DNA of 64,000 nucleotides from Chytriomyces cf. hyalinus JEL632 (lineage: Eukaryota > Chytridiomycota > Chytridiomycetes > Chytridiales > Chytriomycetaceae): positions 24,596 through 88,595 of the forward strand of contig JAIWWG010000114.1 of the NCBI GenBank assembly GCA_025435555.1. The letters run 5' to 3'. Of this stretch, positions 34,356 through 47,777 are shown piece by piece (position 1 is the first letter of the stretch; every line of letters starts with the position of its first letter). A program made the position numbers and the translations under genes. The notes beneath the pieces were generated by a model. It was not told the origin of the DNA. It saw nothing but the letters and a program-made list of their open reading frames with translations, and made no database searches.

Positions 34356-37300
34356 ATGGATTTATTCGAAGACTTTGGAGGACAAAGCAGCAATGCGAAC
34401 GGAGTCCGTGGCAAAACCGAAGCGACACTGCAGGCACTTGTAAGCGTTAATTACTGCTGCGTTGCAATTTAAAGTAGCCTTCAAACACATCCAAGCAGCA
34501 GTATCCTGCATTCGGCGACAACGGAAACACGGGGGGTGTCTTTTCGTTAGATAGAGTCCAGTTCTCGTTCCCAGGCACACTCATTGCCATGGCGGTGGCC
34601 AATAACATGATGGCTGTGGCTCTGCGCGTGAATGCGTCGTCAAACCAGTCGAACAACATTCTCTTCTGGATCGATCTGGGCCAGACGCAGTCTATCGAAG
34701 GTAACGCTGGATTAAGCAGCCCATGTCGAGGGCAAGCCATGAAGCACGGTCCAATCGGATTTATCGAATTCATGTTGCAGAAATCGAAGTCCCTTTGCGC
34801 ATCAAGAACGACTCTGTGCGATCAGTATTCATGGATCCATTTGCCCGGCATTTGATTCTTTCGACTCAACTCGGCGATAACTACTATCTGCATCGCGGCT
34901 CCAAACGACTCAAAAACCTGCCAAAGTTCAAGGTTTCAAAAGCGCGTCTGAAGCTCTCATTCCCATAATCTAAATCGGCTCCATAGGGGATCATCATCGA
35001 ATGCATTGCTTGGGGTTCACCACCGCGCAATCAAGTGGACGTATCGACTGGATTAATGCTTATTGGTTCGAAGCAAGGACACATCTTTGAAGCAGAGCTG
35101 CAATCGACGGACGAATATTTCAAAAAGGAGGAACGATACTTTCAACAGGTTCATAAATTGTCGAATTTTTCGTCTGAGGAGACAAAGCTGAACTGGAATT
35201 GTGCTTTTAGATATTCACTATGCCCGACGACCTGCCCGTGTGTGGGATTCGAAAAGCCAAATTTCAAGCCTCGACGAACAAATACGCTGTTATTGTCAAT
35301 ACTCCGAATCGATTATATCAATTTATTGGGACTGCATTTGAAAGTGCTGAAGCGGGAGGCTTTGGGCACCTGTTCAGTACGGCGGACATTGAATCGAGTG
35401 AGTCTTTAAATAGCCGTTGAAACTTAACATTATTAACCTGTACTCAAGATTATCAGGAGCTGCCGACAGCAAACAGTCTGGGATTACAGGTGTGGTCATT
35501 ACTGCAAGACGATGGGGGCACGCTTGCACACAAAAAGTTCGCGTGGTTGACAGGTCTCCAAATTTCTCTTGTCAGAATGGCTGAGTACTTTTAACATGAT
35601 ACGTGCAGTCCCGGGAATCTATGCTGGAGAGCTAAATACGACATCGCCTCAATCGGATTCAATAATCACAAACGCCGAATTGCATCCGTGAGTTGCCAGG
35701 TCTTGCGCTCCTTCAAATACTCACAGCCATTTTAATCACAGCCTGCTTGGATCAGAAACTATCGCCCCAATTTCAATCGCTTTGACTGAATTTCACTACA
35801 TTATCTTGTACAGTAATCGCGTCAAAGCGATTTCGTACTTGACAAATGAGCTGGTTTTCGATGAAGCAATCGCGTTGGTGAGCCTAAATTTGTCGGTGAC
35901 ATAATGATGGTAGTGTTTATCTGACGCGCCTTTTTGTTTGGAATGCGAAGGACTCAAATGAGGAAGTTCAGGCCCTGGTTTGTTTCATCTGTGCGCTTGC
36001 GATCTTTCCTCGCGCTCATTCCAATTATTCATTCCAAATTGCGTAGGTGGTAGATGAAACGAAAGAAACGTACTGGATTTGTACCAATACTGCCGTGCAC
36101 GAAATTATTGTCTCGGACGAAGATCGCGATGTCTGGAAAATATATCTGTCGCGCAAAAACTTTGAAACTGCACTGACGTTTGCGAAAACGGATTTACAAC
36201 GGGATCGGGTCATCACGTCCCAAGCGGAACATTATTTTTCGGAGAAACGGTTCAGGCTTGCTGCCACGTACTTCGCGCTGTCTCAGTCCCTTTCCTTTGA
36301 AGAAGTGGCACTTCGCTTCATCAATTTGGACGAAAACGCTGCCTTGAAGCAGTTTCTGCTGAAGAAATTGGAAAACACAAAATCGAATGTGAGACGCAAC
36401 CGTGATGCTCTCCTCCAAATCTTGGCTAAATCCGACTTTTTGCGCGCATCCCCAGGAGCCTACTCAAGTTACAATTTTATGCATGTGGTATGTGACTTAT
36501 CTCGTTCATATGGAGACAAACTATCGTAGAAGAATCAACAGATTTTATTGTTTGGCAGGTTGCTGGAACTGTATGTGCATGAATTGGATTTGTCAGAATC
36601 TAAGCTTTCGGGAAGCAACGGATCGCTGTACACGAAAGCAACATCTGATCACACGGCAGCCAGTCGACGGGAATTCGAAAGTCTCCGAGACGAACTGCAG
36701 CAATTTCTGACAATGCGAAAGGTTCCTTTGTGTGCCTTTGAGCGAACGAGCACCTCGCAAATTTTTAAACTGTTTTTTCGAACTCTAATAGGATGCAATT
36801 GATGCGGAAGGTGCATTCTCGCTCTTTGTCAGCCACGGTCGGTCACAAGAAATGCTCTTCTTCGCGGATGCGATTGGAGATTATGAGCGAATTATTCAGC
36901 ATTGGATATACGAGAAAGAATGGATGAAAGCTCTGTACATTTTGAACCGCCAGGTTGGTGACCCAAGTTTTGTGGGTGTTGGCCACAGAAGAAGCTAAAT
37001 ATTGCGACGATTTAGACAACCAACGAGCATTTCTACAAATTTTCGCCAGTCCTGATTGAAGCGATTCCCGTCGAGCTGGTTAATTCATGGATACAACGAC
37101 CTGGGCTGGATCCAAAGCGCTTGCTTCCTTCCTTGCTGAAGTATGAGTCGATAGCGTCAAAAGAGTTGGATGGCAGCGTAATATGCATTATTTTGTGCGC
37201 TCCTGCCATTGAAGTTAACCCACCGATCGTCTTTCAAATTTCAGAATCAGGCAATACGTTATCTGAATCATGTGACGCAACGAATGGCCAGCGCAGATTC

Positions 37301-38593
37301 GTCCATCTACAATTACCTGCTGTCGCTGCATATTTCGCATGCGCACCTCGATAAGGAGCTCGGACTGATGTCATTTTTGGGTGCTCAGGTAAGGAGGCAT
37401 AAATGATGAACAGATGTCGCTTATTAACCTATTCATTTTTTTCGCGAGTAGGATGATACGCCGCTTTATGACATCCAATATGCGTTGCGATTGTGTATGA
37501 AAGAGGGTCTCGTTCAATCGAGCATTTTTATTTATTCCAAACTCGGTCTCTACGAACAAGCAGTTGACCTGGCGTTAAAGGTACGGCTTGCGCATTTTTC
37601 CTTTACTTTCGAAACCGAAGTATGAGCTGACATCATTTTCCGTGACGAAGCATCATGACATTGAGCTGGCCCAAATCAACGCTGATAAACCAGTCGAAGA
37701 CGATATCCTCCGAAAAAAGCTTTGGCTGAGAATCGCGCGCTATGTCGTGGATGATCGGAAAGATATTAAGCAGTTGCGTCTTTTTTGCAATGTTTCGCAG
37801 AATTGTCTTTATTCTCATCCTTACACCTTGTTTTCCTCAGAGCCATCACCTTCTTGAAGCAATGCGATTTATTGCGGATTGAAGACATCTTGCCTTTCTT
37901 TCCAGACTTTGCGCTGATTGATGATTTCAAAACGGATCTATGCCAAGCATTGGATGAGTATAATGAGCACATTGAGCAACTCAAAGAGGAAATGGATGAG
38001 GCCACCAGAAGTGCAGAAAATATTCGCACTGACATCCACAACTTGAAAAACAGAAGCATTGTGATTCATGTGACTGAACAGTGTTCTTATTGCATGCTAT
38101 CTTTGCTCACGCGACAGTTTCTGGTGTTCCCTTGCAAACACGTTTTTCATGCGGACTGCATAACAAATATGGTAAAAACCCACCTCGTTACGCTGGCTTC
38201 GGATCCTGGTATTTAACTGATGTTTAATTCCTGCAGCTGTTGGAAAGCGCTAGTTTGGCGCGTAAGAACAAAATCATTCAATTGAGACAAGGATTGGATA
38301 AAAATTCCGGCCGACGATTTGGAGGAAAAGTCAACGACGCTAACTTGACTGGACTGAAGGTGTTACCACAATAACCTTGATTTTCTTGCGTTTTTCGTTT
38401 CTTCCCGAAATACTGATATGCGCATTCAGGAGGAGCTGGAGAAGGAACTGTCAGGAGAATGCCCACTCTGCAACGATGTCATCATCAAGTCCGTGAACAA
38501 GCCTTTCGGTGGTATGTTGATGGAAGTAATACTGATCGTTACCCTTTTAAAGCTTTTTTTTCATTTGTAGATGATGTGTCGCTGCTTGTGTGA
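34356..38593 (+). CDS. Vps18 (Pep3), HOPS/CORVET tethering subunit
   Basis: Core subunit of the endosome/vacuole tethering complexes HOPS and CORVET. Many exons (about 18). The ATG at 34356 (MDLFEDFGG) joins through intron 34440-34498 to VFSLDRVQFSFPGTLIAM, which aligns by eye with the Vps18 N-terminal beta-propeller start. The propeller continues through FMDPFARHLILST, MLIGSKQGHIFEAEL and FHYIILYSNRVKAIS. The alpha-solenoid with clathrin-repeat character includes WKIYLSRKNFETALTFAK, ITSQAEHYFSEKRF and EWMKALYILNRQ. The C-terminus has a split RING: CSYCMLSLLTRQFLVFPCKHVFHADC (38072-38150) and GECPLCNDVIIKSVNKPFG (38455-38510). An ATG inside 34589 is not the start because homologous sequence precedes it. 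Confidence 0.92.
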
Positions 38594-38649
38594 GGAGGTT
38601 TGGTCATAAAAAATAAAGTTTATTATCGCGCGGAAAGATATAAAAAAAT

Positions 38650-40518
38650 ATGACGAGCATCTCCGTGAGTGACCGGCTTCGAGAGACGACATGCTACTCG
38701 ATGCTTCCAGGTACGTCCACCGATAAGCAGCTTCGTGCCGATGGGGTCCCGGCCGGGCAGCGCCGGAAGCGAATACGACAGGATGACTTACGTTCAACAA
38801 AACATGCCAACAAACACTGTGGCGCAAAAAAAAAAAACAGTATCGTCGAAACTTGTTGTGTTTGAAACGAGAATGAAAGTGAGGCATGCTCTGACAGCGC
38901 TTGTTCAGCACGGTGCGTTTTGTTCGAACCTTTTCTTTTGAGAGCTTCAGCAAAGGTGGGGGGCGGGTGCCTCTTGTGGGGGACCCCTGAACCGCGAATT
39001 GCGCTCTCGGATCAGCCACGCTTATCGGTAATCTCACCCGAGACTTGAATCGACAGGTGTGCAGTCAGCGCCTCTCTGGGACGCGGTAACTCAGCAGTTT
39101 GCAGGAATGTTCACTGGTGCGTACCCTTTCTGAAAAAAACGGCCATCTGCTCGGGCTCCTCTTTTCTGCTCTACGATCACGGAGTCTATTTTTGAATCTT
39201 GGTGTTAATCGACGCTTTCTTGTGTGGAAATTTAGTCACGGATTTCATCAATCTCCTTCTGTAAATACGGTTTATTCTCCATCTTTCTCCTTTGCGCAAG
39301 CTCACTTCAAGCGGGGCGCTGTGCTTTCATCATCGACAGACACTACTACTATCAGTCATCGCTGGAAGCGGCCATGTTGGATATGGAAAACCTGTCAATC
39401 AAAAACCTGAAATGTGAGCTTGCCGACTTGTTACCTGCATAAGTTACACTAAACTGTGACGTGCATGAAAGCCCTGCAATTCAAGAGCGGCGTCGGTGCA
39501 CCCATTGTCTCTCTGCACCCAATGAAGTCTTTATTCGAAGGTAAAAAAAAAAAAATCGACATCGACTGGCACACCGAATTCATGCTCACAACTCACCCCC
39601 AATCTCACGCGAATTTCTTCTGGATTATCGAATCGACTTTTCGTTTCCTCTCCCAGCAAGTCGCATCTTGGTGGATAATCGGCTTTATCGTCTCCCATTA
39701 GTGGACGACTCTCAAAACGCGGAAGTCATTGTATCCGTTGTTACAGAGTTCAAAATTCTCAGACATATTGCAGAAAATGTTTGCCTTTTATTTTTTTCGT
39801 CTCTTTCCCGTCGCAATCTTCCTACCGTTTCTCAACTCACCTCATGAAAAAAAAACATTCAGTATCAAGACATCCCTGTTGCTCGAAAAACATTGCGTGA
39901 ATTAGGACTTGGAACGTACACGAATCTGAAAACAGCGACTGCAGACACTCCTCTTATTACCGTGCTGAATATGTTTGTGAAGGATAAGATATCTGCTGTT
40001 CCGATTCAAGACGAAAAGGGTGTGTGTTTTTCGGATTTATCAAAACCAAATCAGTGAAGGACAAATATGGCTTTCTGACACTTTTTTTGGGACTTTTCTT
40101 TCTGTGTTTGTCTCTTCAAGGGCTATTCATTGATATTTATGAAAAGTATGACGTGCTGCTGCTGACGAAAGAAGGCAGTTCAACGGACTTGAGCATTCCA
40201 TTAAGTCAAGCGCTTGCAGGGAGATCAACGGTAATCTTTTCTGAAATTGTCAACTTTTTCTTCTTTTGTTTGTTTTGATGCAGAAAATGCTTAGGAATTC
40301 GCGGGAATTCATACATGTGCTGTGGATGAAACTATGGGAAACATTATGGATACCATTCGAAGAATGACAGTGCATCGATTTATTGTGTTGGAGGACGATG
40401 TATGCAAAGGGATCCTTTCATTGTAAGTGTCACCATTTTCTCGTGCCTGGAAAAGCATCCTGAAATTCTTCATTGCCAATGTAGATCAGATATCCTCCGC
40501 TGTTTGTTGAAAAGTTAA
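38650..40518 (+). CDS. AMPK gamma subunit (Snf4)
   Basis: Nucleotide-sensing regulatory subunit of the SNF1/AMPK kinase. About nine exons. Exon 1 is only 15 nt (MTSIS), then a GTGAGT intron to 38709. Blocks: ETRMKVRHALTALVQHG, SAPLWDAVTQQFAGMFT, VTDFINLLLHYYYQSS, SLHPMKSLFEASRILVDNRLY, EVIVSVVTEFKILRHIAEN, DKISAVPIQDE, GLFIDIYEKYDVLLL, and MTVHRFIVLEDD...SLSDILRCLL at the end. These span four CBS motifs in two Bateman modules, in the same order as yeast Snf4. The N-terminal extension is Pro/Gly/Ser-rich and contains a KKK run encoded by a poly-A stretch. Ends 151 bp from the stop of the convergent TIA-1 gene. Confidence 0.93.
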
Positions 40519-40669
40519 AAAAATGATGGAAATAAACTTAAGAAAAACAACCGACGCGTCCAAATCCTTTGCTTTAATGACTCTCTGTGGAGATGACTCC
40601 CTCTTATCTAATCCAAAAATACCCCCTCCCAAAGTCAAGGAATAAAAAAAATGGCTTTACATAAAAGGT

Positions 40670-42786
40670 TCAGTAGTATCCATTCGACATCTGAAGCTGG
40701 TGCTGGTTGGGATCCCAAAATGGTTGCTGCTGTGGGTGATCCATTGGTGCGACTCCAGCAGCAGCCGTGACAACAACGTTCCCACCGGCCAAATTTCCAC
40801 CAGCACCGCCGTTGAGGTTTTGTGCGGCCTGAGGTGCAACACCGGGACCAATTGGGTACTGTTCGAATCCGGGTGCCACGCCGTTTGGCGGTATGGGCAT
40901 CACCATAGGTCCTCCCTCAGCGTTTGGGAAGAACCAAGTCATGGGCTGTGGGTAGCCGTATCCCGGCATTCCCATGGGATGGAAATTGTTCACATCATGC
41001 ATCATTCGCTCTTTTCCCCATGAGCACTTGTTGAAAGTGTTATCGAAAAAACATACAGTAACCGGAACAAGTTTACCTTGAGCTGGCGGCCATGCAACAT
41101 GTACCCATTTAGAGTGTAAATAGCCATAGCGGCGCCATCGTGTGAGTCGAGCCTTTTCGGAGTGTAAATCAAAATGAGGAACAAAAAAAAAAAAGGAAGG
41201 CCAATTTCGAAGCGCACTTAATAAAACCGAAGCCTTTATCGGCTTGCAGGCGTAGTTCTCTAATGTAACCAAATTGAGAGAACAGTGGCGCAATATCAAT
41301 TTCTGAATTATCGGAGAGACATGTTTTAGCAAAAGAGTTGATGAGAAAAGGCTTTTAGAAAGCTGACGTGTTGTATGGGGAGTAATGTTTCCAATGTACA
41401 CGGTCGTATTATAAATATGAGACTGCGCGAGAATCGTTTCAATATTAACAGCATCTTTTTGTCCTGCAAAACACAGAAGTGAGTCAGTAATCAGGAGCAT
41501 GAACATAAAAAAAAGAATAGGATGAATTAACCTGATCTAAGAAAGTTATTTTGGTCCAGCCGCGAACCAGATGTTTTTAGGTTCGCCCAATTGACACGAA
41601 CAGTTCTGCTGCCCAGCCATTCATTGTTCATTGAAGCAATCGCTCGTTCCGCATCCTGATTGAAAAAACAGACGATATCAGGATAAGGAAGCGAATGACA
41701 GGCACTTTCATTTGAATAGCGTTGATAACGCACCGCTTTTTCTTTGAATGCAACGAAACCATAACCCCTTGATTTTCCTGACATTGGATCCCACATGACG
41801 CGGGCATCACTGGTTGGTGGAAGAAGAGTTATGATAGTGTTTAGGAACCATTCACGAATTGTAATGAGAGAAAAGGATATGAAAAGGATGAAGAAAAGCT
41901 GTAAATGGATAATTTCCGGTGAATACGAACGATAGCGATCCGAAAGTTGCAAACGCTTTCGCAAGCAGCTGATCTGTTATTTCAGAGCCAAGATCTCCAA
42001 CAAAGACGTGAAAGTGGGAGGACAGGTCTTCTTTGGATGAGGACCCAGCAAACGCCCAGTTGACTCGGATATCCTGCAAAGACGACCGAGCATGTGAAAT
42101 AAAATGTAAGAAAATCTGCCAAGTGATTCTTTTTGCTCTTGAAGAGGACGCACAAAATTGAGAAGTCGTTTGCCGTTGAGAGATTGGATGGCGTTTTCAG
42201 CATCTTGAGCGTCTCGGTATTCCACAAACCCATAATTGATTCCACCAGGTTGAGGCTGAATTTGAGGCGAACAAAAAACGTCAATAAGTATGGCTGAATT
42301 ATGACGCGCCATGGGCTGGCAAAGGTCGAAAGTCATTTCGCCGAGGGCACAAAAGTTGGATGGGGGAAAAACAAAAGTTCTGAAGATGTGGAAACAATCG
42401 CGAACTTGAACATGAATGATTGCGGCGGGCATGAATACGCTTAATGGATCATATACCAGGGTACAGAGGGAGCAGTTTGCAGATAGACGATGGTGAAGAC
42501 GGAGAATTGAGATGGACTCACAATAATCTTGATGGACTCAATCAAATCCACCGCCGAGTCGACGTTAAAAAACTGCTGCAGCATGTTTTCATCGACCCTG
42601 CCGTCCAGATTACCGACGTACTGAAAGCAAGCAGGTGAGCACTTGAGCACGGGACGAGATACGGGATAGAAGGGCCACCCCGCGTACCAGCTTACACACA
42701 GACTGCTGGTGGAGCATGGTTGGCTGGTGCTGCTGGTGCTGGTTCTGGACAGCCTCGCTGGATACGCTCGCACTGGCCATATCCAT
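40670..42786 (-). CDS. TIA-1/Pub1-type RNA-binding protein, three RRMs
   Basis: mRNA-binding protein of the TIA-1/TIAR/Pub1 group. The ATG at 42786 opens a short Gln/His/Ser-rich leader. RRM1 starts at [15 protein letters not shown] and continues with [26 protein letters not shown]2 at [16 protein letters not shown], with [18 protein letters not shown] and [11 protein letters not shown]3 at [13 protein letters not shown], with GFI and [22 protein letters not shown]. The RRM2 linker ([15 protein letters not shown]) is typical of the family. The C-terminus is Pro/Gly/Gln-rich ([14 protein letters not shown] ... NGYY), a prion-like tail as in TIA-1. It is split by about eight introns, some within the RRMs. 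Head-to-head with QCR6 (110 bp). Confidence 0.92.
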
Positions 42787-42896
42787 ATCAAAAAAGTCTT
42801 GTTCACAAACTTGTCCCCGTTATTTTTTAACTTTCGCGATTTCTGGTGCCAGATTTTGCGCTTTTTCTTTGACACAAAATCAGTTTACAGAACGAA

Positions 42897-43317
42897 ATGG
42901 AGGACCCGAAAGAGAAACTCGAAGAGGGTAAGCGAGTGCTTATGCGGGTGTGCTGGAGCGATGTGGGCCGCTTTGTGGCGATGCCCGTCCTGGTGGCTTC
43001 AGAAGTGGCTGACTCGCTTTAAACCAGCTTGCGTCGAACACCACTGCCAGAACTTCCAGGAGAAACTGAACCACTGCGGAGAGAAGGTTGAGGCCGGCGA
43101 AGAGGAGAACTGTGTCGAGGAGTTCCTGAAACTGATGGTGAGGATCAGCTTGTTTGAATGCTCTGTACATTACTCATCGGCCTGTCTCTATTCCTCGCAA
43201 CCATCTGCAGGCGTGCGTCGATCACTGCGTATGTGCTATTCTTTCCAATTCAGCAATTCTTCCTGACCGTGTGTCTTCTTTTAGGCCGCTCCCGAGCTGT
43301 TCAAGAAGCTCCAGTAA
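42897..43317 (+). CDS. Complex III hinge subunit Qcr6/UQCRH
   Basis: Acidic hinge protein of the mitochondrial cytochrome bc1 complex. Four exons, 42897-42927, 43028-43137, 43211-43228 (18 nt) and 43285-43317, give 63 aa. The first exon encodes MEDPKEKLEE, then ACVEHHCQNFQEKLNHCGEK with CX4C and further Cys, EENCVEEFLKL, the tiny exon ACVDHC, and AAPELFKKLQ. The paired Cys pattern and the C-terminal DHC..x..LF..L match UQCRH, whose two disulfides form a helical hairpin. The typical long acidic stretch of yeast Qcr6 is nearly absent. Confidence 0.9.
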
Positions 43318-43446
43318 ACTCATTGCCTCCTCGAAACTTAATACCAGCGAATATTTGGAGTTACCGTTATTGACACCCGAATAAATCGTTTGGTGACTCA
43401 TGAATATAGTTTATCAACTTGACTCCTCTTTATCAACGAGGATGCT

Positions 43447-44729
43447 TTACTCCAACTTCTCCTGCGCAAACTCAACAAACTCATCAATCAAAAGCGGCCA
43501 CGCGCCATCCTCTTCGTATCCTTCAAAAGTTGACGGGTATTTCTTGGTGAAGTCGTGGAACTGTTTATCGATCGCACACCCGAAGTTCATCAAAAATTAG
43601 AAGGATCGGTAGCAAGAAGACAAACGCACCTGGACCCATGTGTCTTTTGAGATGGAGTTTTTGTGGTCTTCCAAGAATTCCAGCCAGAGGTCGATGTGCT
43701 CATATCTACCTGCAAGTAGAAGCTGCCAGAATGCAGTTGCAGTCTCCAAGGCTTCAGGCACGCACAAAATTTGAAGCAGTTGGATTATGTGAGTTAAAAC
43801 AGTAAGTTGATAGTCAGCGGCGAATTCGGTATTATTACTCAAATGGCGGAAATGATGGACAACCAAAAATATCTCACCAAGTCCCTTCTGATTCTCCTGC
43901 CGCGCAAAATTAAATGTGAAGAGGTAAATGTCCTTGAATTTGATTGCATCGTCGAGATCGCCTCTGATGACGGGGATTGATTTTTTCATATCCTCCAGAG
44001 TTTCGCATCTTTTCTTTCCCACAGTCAGACTGCATTTTCGAATTGATCAAGAGGTGTGAAACACTTAACTGCAAGTTTGACCATCCCTCCAACCAGCCGG
44101 CAAGCTTGAACTCGCACATTCTTTCGCATTTTAAATGGAAGGCAAGAATGAGGGTCACGATGTCCATTGGGTCCACCTCCAAATCTTGACAAAGTCGCTG
44201 TATGTACATGATTAAGTTCCGTGCATTCACCATGAAAATGAAAATCAGCAACACAGGCAAATATACTTCAGTTCCCTCCAATCCAATGAAATTCTCGTCC
44301 GCGTCTGCGCCGAATAAAAAGCGAGAGATTATGAGGATCGCATTTCGAATGAATATTTCCTTCCAGCAAGGCACCTTTGTATGACTCGAACAGTTTGCTG
44401 AGCTTTGCCTGATCCACGCGCTTGCGTGGCGTTGAGGTTGTGGGTGCAAACGTCGGGGTGGCGGACTGCTGTTGGAAGAACGCATCGCACGCCTGGTCCA
44501 ACTTCCAACCTAGAAAATGCGAGACCGTCAGAACAACACATTAGCAAAGAGACGGTTGGACAACGGACTCACCCGCAGCCTTGAGGAAAGTCGTCGCTGC
44601 CTTCTCGCTGGGGATGGACAAGGGCAAAGGTGTCAGGACAGCACTGCAATGAATACGGAGGTATTTAACGTACTCGGATCCGGTGAAGGACATGAACTGC
44701 GCCGTCTTCTCCTTCTGCACAGATGTCAT
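43447..44729 (-). CDS. Dcn1/DCUN1D cullin neddylation factor
   Basis: Scaffold-type NEDD8 E3 that promotes cullin neddylation. ATG 44729 opens a UBA-like start (KEKTAQFMSFTGS, EKAATTFLKAAGWKLDQACDAFF), followed by a linker and the potentiating-neddylation domain: LFESYKDADENFIGLEG, DLEVDPMDIVTLILAFHLKC, CETLEDMKKSIP, FKDIYLFTFNFARQENQKGL, ATAFWQLLL, WLEFLEDHKNSISKDTW and the C-terminal YEEDGAWPLLIDEFVEF (the Trp/Asp tail typical of DCN1). About seven introns, one of ~58 nt ending in an A-rich acceptor (GAAAAG). Head-to-head with the Mgm1 gene (104 bp). Confidence 0.93.
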
Positions 44730-44833
44730 TTCTTTGCCACGAATTCTGAATTAGTCTTAAATTTGCTCGAATATTGTTCACGAACCCAATATTATTTACC
44801 AAGTGTAAAAAAGAAGCAAGTAAAAATAAGTGA

Positions 44834-47602
44834 ATGATCCCTCGCTACTTTCCAAGGGGCGGATGGACACGGGCTACGGCAACCCCGCACCACCACTCGC
44901 AGAAACGCGGTTTCCTGTTTGTCCCTCGTGCTGGTCTGGCCGTGGTGCGCTGGGGACTCGGACTGGCCGGGATCGGGGCTGGTGCAGCAGGATACACGGC
45001 ATACAGGGTGGATGGTGGGCAAACCGTTGCATATTCTTCTTATGGCCACACGCTTCCGTTTGCTTATCTAACGGACCCTTCTTTCATTGACTTGTGAAGA
45101 AATCACAAAGGAGACGGTCCCAGACTGGGTGCGAGACTCCCTGTCACAGGCGAAAGATTGGATGTCATCGATTGACATGAGCAAGATCAAAGTTCCGGAT
45201 TTAAGCAACGTTTCTCTCCCTACTGTGGATGTGTCGCAACTGCCCGGTTTCAAGGAGGCGGCTGTCGCTCCAGCGGGGATGGACGATGGTGTCAAAAACT
45301 TTCAGGCAATGGCCACGGCTCCACCACCTGGACCCGTCCTTAACAAGGCATCTTCGGTATCGGGTGGCAGCTCGGGGTCAGGAGGCCCCTCAGGCTCATC
45401 AATGTCTCCCCCTGATCAGGATTTGATGATCCTCACCAAGAAGTTGATTGAGGTGCGCAATTTACTCAAGACGGTCAATAACAACGCGAATCTGCAGCTC
45501 CCTAGTATTGTCGTGATTGGATCCCAGAGTTCCGGAAAGAGTTCCGTTCTGGAGGCAATTGTTGGCCATGAATTCCTCCCAAAGTGGGTCATTTTCATAC
45601 AACTCCCTGTGATTGCAATTCTGAAACGTAAAAACTAGAGGAAGCAACATGGTGACCAGAAGGCCGATTGAACTTACACTGATTCACTCTGAAAATTCGA
45701 AAGAAGAGTACGGCGAGTTTCCCCAGCTCGGCCTGGGAAAAATCTCAGACTTCAAAAAAATTCAGAAGACCCTGACTGACCTGAACTTGGGTAAGAATTA
45801 ACAGCGTCAGAAGAAAATGTCGCCTTTCGCTAAAAACCTTAAAATGTCAATTAGCTGTTCCCGATTCCGAATGTGTGTCATCTAAGCCGATCGAACTCAA
45901 AATTTACTCTCCAAACGTCCCCGATTTGACTCTTGTCGATTTACCAGGATATATTCAAATTCACAGTCGTCATCAACCTCCAACTCTGAAGCAGAAAATT
46001 TCTGACCTCTGTGAAATCTACATTAAGGAGCCAAACATCATCCTTGCAGTTTGTGCGGCCGATGTCGATCTTGCCAATTCAGAAGCTCTTCGTGCTAGTC
46101 GCAAAATTGATCCTCTCGGCCACCGTACGATTGGTGTTTTGACAAAGATGGATCTCGTTGATCCTGCAGATGCTGTCGCGAAGCTCAACAATCCTGACTT
46201 TCCCTTGCAACTTGGTTACATTGGTGTCGTCTGTAAAGCTGGTGGAAGCGGTAATGCCCCAGGGCAAGCACTCATTCGTGCTGAAGATAACTATTTCAAG
46301 AGCCACCCAGAATTTAGACAAGCAAACGCTTCAGTTGGAACCCCCGTACTTAGAAATCGCCTCATGAAAGTTTTGGAAGAACATATGGGCCGTGGGTTGT
46401 ACCGCATTGTCAACTCGGTTGAAAAGGAACTCGACGATGCACGATATCAATTCAAAGTGCACTACAATGACCGCAAAATCTCTCCGGAATCATACGTGGC
46501 AGAAGCCATGGACAGCTTGAAGACGCGTTTTAAGGCATTCACCAAAGAATTTGGAAAGCCGCAAGTTCGGGACCAAGTCCGTGCCATGTTGGAGGAACGA
46601 ATTCGTGAAATCTGCGAGGAGGTGTACTGGAACGACCCACGAGTGAACCAGCTCCCCAAGATTTGCTCAGATCCCATCTGGACCACGCGTCTTGACCTGA
46701 CGTTTGCGTCATTGACCAAGAGCGGAGTTGGTAGATCCAGTGTGCAACTAGTGATTGACACGCTGGTTCAGAATATGGAACAGATGCTTTCGGCGGATCA
46801 GTTTGCACATCATCCAGAAGCAAGGGAGCAGATTCTTGCTTTTAGCACCGAAATTCTGAGATCCAAATTCCATGTCACAGGTTTGGCGTGCTATTTTTTT
46901 TTTTTGTTGATTTGAAATCTCTCTTTTACATGTTTTTGGCTTGAAACAGTGGATCAAGTGGAAAACACCATCAAACCATACAAATTCGAAGTTGAATGCA
47001 CTGAACAAGAGTGGCAAGAGGGTGTCAAGCGTGCTGTGACTTTACTGGACACTACGCTGTCAACATCGGAACAGGAGCTCAAAACCATCAAATCAGCTTT
47101 TGGAAGAAGGCGTCTTCGAAACGCAATTACCCAAATCAAGAAACAAGAAAAGGAGGCCGAGGTGAATGGGCTCCCAACTCCAGTTGTGGCAGAGCCTGTC
47201 AGCGAAAGCGACAGAGAAGCGAAACTTCTATTCAATGCTCGGGAAGCGTTAAGGCTCCAGAAACACATTTCCACGCTGCAAGGACGTCTCGCTGCCCTTC
47301 GCTCAAGGCAATGTGGCGTTTCAGCCAATAAGAGCTGTTGCCCAGAGGCGCTCCTTGAAGTTCTGGCGGACAAGCTAACTTATACCGCAGTGATGTTCAT
47401 TTACGTAGAACTTTTGAATGAGTTCTTCTTCCAGTTGCCGCGTGAGATTGACAACAAGTTGTACTACGACTTGAATCGACAGCAAATTCTCAAATTCGCG
47501 AACGAAAACCCAACTGTTCGTAAGCACTTGGAAATTCAAGAGAGAAAGGCCACTCTGGAGCTGGTTATGGAGAAGCTCCGCTCACTGAACAGAAAGCATT
47601 GA
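44834..47602 (+). CDS. Mitochondrial inner-membrane dynamin Mgm1/OPA1
   Basis: Dynamin-like GTPase for inner-membrane fusion and cristae structure. ATG 44834 ([11 protein letters not shown]) opens a basic presequence followed by one TM segment ([24 protein letters not shown]). After an 85-nt intron a Pro/Ser-rich region leads to the GTPase: P-loop [17 protein letters not shown], switch region [15 protein letters not shown]3 [12 protein letters not shown]4 [16 protein letters not shown] middle/GED-like helical part follows to the stop at 47602. Introns at 45016-45099, ~45583-45642, ~45794-45854 and ~46882-46950. A second hydrophobic, rhomboid-cleavable segment as in yeast Mgm1 is not evident in the ~150-residue linker, so how a short form is made is unclear. 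Confidence 0.93.
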
Positions 47603-47777
47603 TTCGATTCCTTTTTCTCCTCTTCTTTAAAAAACCCCATGTTTTTCTTCTGTTTCTAGTTATCTGCTCCTTTCATTTCTGTATTTTGTGATGCTGTTTT
47701 CAGTGCTGCTGAACGGCACAAATTGTTTTGAGTCTTGCTTGGAATATATAGTCAGTTGAAATTTTCAGACCCAGCAA

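Noticed and set aside
34589-34700. ATG 34589 as the Vps18 start
   Set aside because: Upstream in-frame sequence VFSLDRVQFSFPG is conserved in Vps18 and connects to ATG 34356 by a good intron.
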